Assembly (NCBI GenBank): GCA_001792895.1 | Contig: MARA01000009.1 | Span: forward strand, 682,001 to 746,000 | DNA length: 64,000 bases | Direction: 5' to 3' | DNA from: Lentinus brumalis | Lineage: Eukaryota > Basidiomycota > Agaricomycetes > Polyporales > Polyporaceae | Part shown: piece after piece, positions 59,016 to 64,000 of the stretch | How positions within the stretch are numbered: position 1 is the stretch's first letter | How the letters are laid out: every line of letters begins with the position of its first letter | Made by a program: the position numbers and the translations under genes | The notes under the pieces: model-generated | Seen by the model: only the letters and a program-made list of their open reading frames with translations | Databases searched by the model: none | Told to the model about the DNA's origin: nothing

Positions 59016-61309
59016 TCACATCTTCTCCTTGACATCGGAGTCGAGCATTTCCGACGGCGGCGTCGGCGTCGCGTCGTGCGGGTGCTGCTCGGAGTCCGGC
59101 AACGGCATGCGGCCCGACGCGCGGTTGCGCTCCGCCTCCGCCTTCATGCGCCGGAAGTTCTCCTCCTGGTCCCACGTGAACGGGCTCTTGCACATGAACA
59201 GGTAGTCCATCTCTTCGAGCGTGCGGTTCGCCGTCTCGGGGTAGAACGCCCACACGAGCGGGATGCTCAGGAAGTTGATCGCGCCGAAGATGTGCAGCGT
59301 GTTCTCGCCGATCGCGTTGAACATGATCGGGTTGAGCAGCGTCAGCCAGCCGTTGCCTGTGTGCGCCGTCAGTGCCTCACACAACGCCAGCATTGGATAG
59401 AGCGGGACGTACCGATCGACCAGCCGACGACACCGAAGGCGTTGCCCTTGGCGCGCACCTCGAGCGGGAACGTCTCCGTGGGGTACACCCAGGGGATCGT
59501 GAGCCAGGTCGCGCCGAAGACGAACGTGTACAGGAAGACAAAGAACGCCGCCGCGCCGCCGTACTCCGCGGACTTCTCGGGGTGATCCTTGAGCAGACGG
59601 GCGAATGCACCGGCGAGGATGAGAGAGATGCCCTGACCGACGGCGCCCCACCAGAGACCGATACGGCGGCCGAGACGGTCAATAGTCACCACAGCAAGGA
59701 GAGTGCTGATCATGTACGTAACCTGTGGACATGAACAGGTAAGGATCCGTGACAGAGAGCGTCAAGGGAGCCAGGTGGACGGGGAGTGTCACGAGCAGAC
59801 AAATGAGGGACTTACGTCGTTAAGACCCGATAGCCACTGCGCCTTGCGCGCACTGTAACCGGCTTCGGCGAAGATGGTCGGGGCGTAAACGGTGATAGCT
59901 GCGATGCCGACCCACCTGCAAGCGTTGAAGCTAGTCAGACGAACACTCCGATGTGAAATGATCGGGCGCACGTACTCCTGCACGATCTGCAGCCAGACGG
60001 AGAGCTGTACCCGGCGAGCGACGTGAAGGCCGTCGTCGTGAAGACCGAGGAACATGGCGATGTACGAGTTGCGCTTGGAGTGCTCCTTCTCGAGAGAGAC
60101 GTTCGCCACAATGTCCTCGTACTCGCGCTGTCCCTGTGGTGACTCGATGCTGCCGTCTTCCGAGCGCAGACGAGCAAGAATCTGTCGTGCCTCCTCCAGG
60201 CGACCCATCTTGACAAGCCAACGAGGAGACTCTACAATTAAGGTGAGCACTCGATCTCCACCACCTCGGAGATGAAACTACTCACCGGGCATGAAGGGAA
60301 TGCATGCCTAAGTTGACAACAAGGTTAGCCAAGTGGCGCCGCTTACGATCAGGAGCTCACCATGAATGCGAGCACCGGGACAATCTGGAATGCGATCGGG
60401 AACTGTACAGGAAAGCTTGATCAGTCGTCTATGTCTAGCGGCGACACGGTGCAGGCATCCTTTACGTACCCTCCACCGGACTTGTGAACTACCGTCTCCA
60501 ACGAAACCAAGACCGAACTCCAGCCAGTAAGCGACGACCACACCGAAGATATTGAGGGTGAACTCGCTCGCAATGAATGCGCCGCGAGACGTATGCGATG
60601 CCACCTCCGCACTCCAAACGGGCACGATAGCGTTGAGGTAACCAGTACCGATACCGTTAATGACGCGCGCACAGCACATCCTGAAGCGGCCATTAGCGAA
60701 GCACGAACGGCCGCATGGTGCTTAATGCTCACCAAGCGATGTTCTGCGCAGAGCACTGGAGAGCCGCTCCGATCAGAACCCACAGACTTCCCTGCAGTAG
60801 AGGTAAGCTCTCGTAAAAGCGCCAGCCTCATGAGCGAACATACAATGATCATAGTCTTGATCCGTCCAAGCCTGTGAAAGCTTCAGCTGTGTGCAGATAG
60901 GGTAGTGTCGTCTAGGCGTACCTGTCGCCGAGAACGCCGCCCATCAAGCATCCCAGCAAAGTACCGAAGTAGTAGATGCTGACGATGCCACCTTGCCGTG
61001 TAGGCTCGGTGATAGTTGCTACATAGCCTTCCGAGGGACCCTCGTATCTAGGCGCAACCAGAAACGTTACTTCAACATCGCAGCACGGTAGAGTCTAAAT
61101 CACTGAGACTTACGTTGAGTACCCCAACTTCATTACACGGACATAGTCAGGGGCCGTGTTCACGCCACCCATCATGCCTTGGTCATAACCGAAACTGTGA
61201 ACGACGTGAGATCCAGTCGACGTAAAGGAAGCCTTGGTACTCACAAGAAGATCGCAAGTCCTGCGACAAAGTTGATCGTATAGTACAGTCGTCTACCGGT
61301 GAGCACCAT
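59016..61309 (-). CDS. MFS sugar transporter
   Basis: Plasma-membrane sugar porter of the major facilitator superfamily (sugar/H+ symporter type; exact sugar unknown). Thirteen exons: 61309-61245, 61194-61114, 61047-60922, 60871-60844, 60791-60733, 60680-60470, 60402-60361, 60307-60286, 60231-59970, 59915-59816, 59722-59413, 59356-59016, with one splice to note; total 548 residues. (Twelve intervals are listed; the count is twelve if no exon is split.) Family signatures: FGYDQGMMGG, GCLMGGVLGDRLGR, RVINGIGTGYL, PESPRWL, TIDRLGRR, and the late PETANRTLEEMDYLF. The intron 59916-59969 must start with GC (GCGCCC) to keep frame and yield WVGIAAITVYAPTIF; the adjacent GT would break the frame. That makes it either a GC-AG intron with a weak donor or a one-base error. 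The cytosolic tail is acidic/polar. Confidence 0.88.
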
Positions 61310-62524
61310 GCTGGGCAGCTCTAGTGTGGCTCTAGTCTATGTTGAGCGGAGGTCTAGGTGATACAAGGACGAGTCCGGTCGGTGTGGCAGAGGCCGGAAG
61401 TCGTGCAAGAGGGCGAAAATGCCGGTTGAGGACACGGGATGGTGGAGCGTCGGTGAGCTGTACTTTATACACAGCGGCGGGGTGTGTGACGCCAGGCGAC
61501 GACCGCTATCGGACGACGGGGGGAGGGGTGCAAGAAACCTCTCCCGAGCTCGTCGTACCCCCGATGCGGGGAGGCGTGGGGCCTTGTGATCAGGTCATGG
61601 TTCTGCAGCTTCGCGTCTGTTGGCGTGCCGTCATCGTCTGTAATCCGAACCCCGGACCGTCACCCCGGCTACTAGATACGTGACGCTTGACCGCGTGAAT
61701 GAAGGATGCCGGCGCACTTGGCTCTTTGGAGCGCAAATAAGTGGGGGACCGACCGCCTTCGGTCGTGGAGAGGAAGTTCCGGGCACGACGGCGGGAGGCG
61801 GAGGCGGGCGATGTGTTATGCGACGACGTGGTGGCGCACGGCACGGCTCCGAATGGAATGAGGTATGGCCAAATAGCACGTACTTATCCTTTGCAACCTC
61901 GTCGAGCTGCAACAGAGGCAGATAAGACTTCTAGCGAAGGCGCCATGTGTACTGTACGTACATACCTGCAGCCTCTGCGGGATCGTCGCTTGCACCTTGA
62001 CAAACGCTTGGGAATCGGACGATGCTGGATGAAGCCATGACGTCGACGTCGGCACAACCGTGAGTGCGATCGTAACACACGGGCAGTGTCCACCGTTCGC
62101 AAGCGGAGGAGTTGTTTTGCGCCTCGGAAGATGGCCGACTCGGAATTTGTAGAGCTTTGCCGATCCGACTTGTTTCCCCGTCATCCGTCAGTTTGTGAGC
62201 ATGTACTCGTACAGTATCTTAACCCACCCATAGGAGCCTTGCATATTGGGAATCGGCGCAGGAAGTTTACGGGAGAAATCGTGTCCGGGACATGAAACTG
62301 ACGCCGACGCCCTCCGACGTCGGGCATAGACGCCCATGATCTGTTTCGGAAATCCGGGACGGGTACATGTTGTCCCGTGGGGCCCCTGTTACCGGCAACT
62401 CGAAGCGCGATGCAAAGCTTGCAAAATGGGGCTTGAAAAACGCACAGGTATGAAGTCATTGGTGTGGAACTGATCCGTCTAAGCCGCACTGTGAACAGCG
62501 ATGCAGGATCGTATTCTAGCCTAC
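61310..62524. other. promoter side of the MFS gene and left flank of the LINE
   Basis: GC-rich upstream region of the transporter followed by a stretch without a recognisable gene up to the LINE tail. Frames between 61339 and 62300 are short and unsupported. Confidence 0.4.
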
Positions 62525-62547
62525 TTTTTTTTTTTTTTTTTTTTTTT
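62525..62547 (-). repeat. A tail of the LINE (23 T on the plus strand)
   Basis: Uninterrupted run of 23 T on the plus strand, i.e. poly(A) at the 3' end of the minus-strand retroelement. The insertion boundary is probably at 62524/62525. Confidence 0.75.
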
Positions 62548-62785
62548 GGTGGAGCGTAAATATCTTGAATCGTAATCGTCCCCATTAGGGCTTATCATAC
62601 AATTCATGGTCGATGAGCATCGGCCAGACACGCTAGGCAGACCTATCCTAGGACTTTCGACCTGGGATACGTCACGATAAATACTGCCGCAACAGACACC
62701 ACGAGGAAATGCTATTTACGCACTGTGTGTGGGACTCAGAAGTGCGAGAGGTGAGGTCAGACGTCTCGCAGGCTGACGTCTGGCC

Positions 62786-64000
62786 TCACCTCCCTCGCTT
62801 AATACCCACTAAAACCCCGCCATTAATCACCCATTCAGGAGGTAAGTTTTCTCTGTCCTCTATAATTGGCAGCCATATTCGCTCGACATCGTGCGGTCTC
62901 AGAGCCTTTTTTCCAAGGGATCTGGCCCTGGCTGCCGTTTTCCGATTGATATCCAGTCGTGCATCGAGCGTGGAGAAGAATCTGTTGACCACCTCAGGTT
63001 CAGTGAATTCTGTGCCGTCTCTCTGTATCACCCTCTCACAACGCAGTTTCCAGATCAGATGCGTCACTTCTGTGCCTAGGATACACCAGAGGTTCTCGGT
63101 GGCAGGCCTCCTTCCTCCCTTTTCTGACTTGAAGACTGCGCACGCCGCGCCGAAGGCCGTACCCCAGCACGGCTCTTTCCATTCCGCGTTGGTGAGTGCC
63201 CATAACTCCTTCAGTAGACCCCATATTATCTCTTGTCCGTTTGCCTTACAATCGAAAATGATATGGGTCATGGATTCTTGTTCTCCACACGTCGCGCATA
63301 CAGCACGTTCGCGGAGTTCGTCTGACATATTCGGGCGTTGCCAATGGGATCCTATCATGTATGCATCGTGGATCGCCATCCACATGAATTGCGAGGCCGG
63401 CCTTGAGACGTGTTTTGACCTCAGGGAGGTCCAGATCGTTGCCTCGTGAAGTCGAGTGTCGAAGCACGCTTCGATTCCGCTTGTGATTCGGTCGATATTG
63501 GCTACCGTGCGGGGCCTTGGACAAGTCCGTTTGTCCTTCTCATTCCTTATGGCACGGTATGCTAGTTTCTGGGATATTGATTGTAGCTTTGCGCCCGTGA
63601 CCATGAATGGGAGCGGGATTATGAGCGGGAGTCTTTCGCCTCGCGCTTTCCCTGCTCCTAGGGCTGCTAGACGGTCTGCGGCTTCGTTCCCGGCGTGCCC
63701 GCTGTGCCCTCTGACCCATCGGAAGAACGTGTGGCCCGATCTCATCCGGAGGCATGCGACTGTCGTCTGAGTCAGGGCCGCGTTCTTTTGCAGAATGTAT
63801 CCTGTATCTTCGTGTCTTTGGTGCCACTTGGTTAGTGCATTCATCGTGGTTTGGGAATCGGTTTCTTGGATTACGCGTGCACTGGTCGGGGCTGCCCGCG
63901 TTGCCAGGAGTGTCGCCGTTAGCTCTCCAGTCTGATTTGACTGTTCGATGGACGTCGGAAGGCGGAAGCTCCTGTTGAGAGCGTGGCCATTCTCGACGTA
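62786..64000 (-). CDS. LINE polyprotein C terminus: RNase H and zf-RVT (partial)
   Basis: The frame is open from the right edge at 64000 down to a stop at 62786, about 404 codons. RNase H: the Glu in TGELTA, the Asp in QETDSQT and the final Asp in AGNEAADRLA match catalytic acidic positions; WVRGHSGHAGNEAADRLA is the usual C-terminal signature. A zinc-knuckle-like region follows (CATCGEQESMTHIIFDC), as in reverse-transcriptase-associated zf-RVT domains. The reverse transcriptase and endonuclease would lie outside the window. A clade resembling fungal Tad-type LINEs is likely because of the RNase H, but this is not proven here. No frameshift in the visible part. Confidence 0.88.
   Translation of the reverse strand, partial: YVENGHALNRSFRLPTSIEQSNQTGELTATLLATRAAPTSARVIQETDSQTTMNALTKWHQRHEDTGYILQKNAALTQTTVACLRMRSGHTFFRWVRGHSGHAGNEAADRLAALGAGKARGERLPLIIPLPFMVTGAKLQSISQKLAYRAIRNEKDKRTCPRPRTVANIDRITSGIEACFDTRLHEATIWTSLRSKHVSRPASQFMWMAIHDAYMIGSHWQRPNMSDELRERAVCATCGEQESMTHIIFDCKANGQEIIWGLLKELWALTNAEWKEPCWGTAFGAACAVFKSEKGGRRPATENLWCILGTEVTHLIWKLRCERVIQRDGTEFTEPEVVNRFFSTLDARLDINRKTAARARSLGKKALRPHDVERIWLPIIEDRENLPPEWVINGGVLVGIKRGR

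Larger units (their letters stand above)
62525..64000 (-). mobile_element. LINE non-LTR retrotransposon, 3' end (runs off the right edge)
   Basis: Consists of the 3' end of the coding region, a 238-nt 3' UTR (62548-62785) and an A tail. The 5' part lies outside the window, so completeness and target-site duplication cannot be judged. Confidence 0.85.

Noticed and set aside
62181..62585. Minus-strand frame with a poly-lysine run
   Set aside because: The lysines come from the A tail of the LINE; the frame has no other coding features.
1..64000. CRISPR arrays, operons or ribosome binding sites
   Set aside because: Spliceosomal introns throughout show nuclear eukaryotic DNA, and no regularly spaced direct repeats were seen.

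Overview
The window looks like nuclear DNA of an agaricomycete (mushroom or polypore type) basidiomycete. It has dense genes, many introns of about 50-60 nt with GT-AG ends, occasional GC-AG introns, TATA boxes close to starts, and protein families typical of wood- or litter-decaying fungi. Exon structures below were built by hand from splice signals, reading phase and comparison between paralogues inside the window. No search was run.

Region 1 (1-28.3 kb) holds four glycoside hydrolase family 79 (GH79) genes, two on the minus strand (1527-4254 and 5832-8318) and two on the plus strand (21339-23838 and 25104-28283). Between them sit two housekeeping genes: a Neo1/ATP9-type P4-ATPase (10542-14802) and an NST1-like stress-response protein (14993-19254). 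All four GH79 genes keep the same two microexons (13 nt and 10 nt). Both minus-strand copies carry a one-base deletion in a C run; both plus-strand copies are intact.

Region 2 (28.5-38.3 kb) holds a mitochondrial TPR protein resembling Mgr3, a DUF7918 protein, a conserved agaricomycete protein of unknown function, a secreted glycoside-hydrolase-like protein, and a frameshifted member (A) of a small family called FNT here. In this family an F-box-like N terminus is followed by a nucleotidyltransferase-like GGS...DxD segment and a C-terminal cysteine motif.

Region 3 (38.3-56 kb) is accessory DNA. It has a cruciform-forming palindrome cluster, a tandem dimer of a 244-bp MITE-like element, two further FNT genes (B and C), and a Helitron RepHel gene (45025-50914, minus) with DUF6570, HUH Rep and PIF1 helicase parts. 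On either side of RepHel lies one copy of a paralogous gene pair of unknown function (P1 at 41232-42204, P2 at 53562-54568). Two more unknown genes (51330-53234 and 54941-55766) sit beside P2. This layout suggests a Helitron with an accessory gene set and is the best candidate for something undescribed.

Region 4 (56-64 kb) holds an F-box/LRR-type protein, an MFS sugar transporter and the 3' end of a LINE (RNase H plus zinc-knuckle end, 3' UTR and a 23-nt A tail) that runs off the right edge.

The GH79 enzymes, the secreted hydrolase and the sugar transporter are consistent with plant polysaccharide use. The flippase, NST1 and Mgr3-like proteins are core cellular functions.
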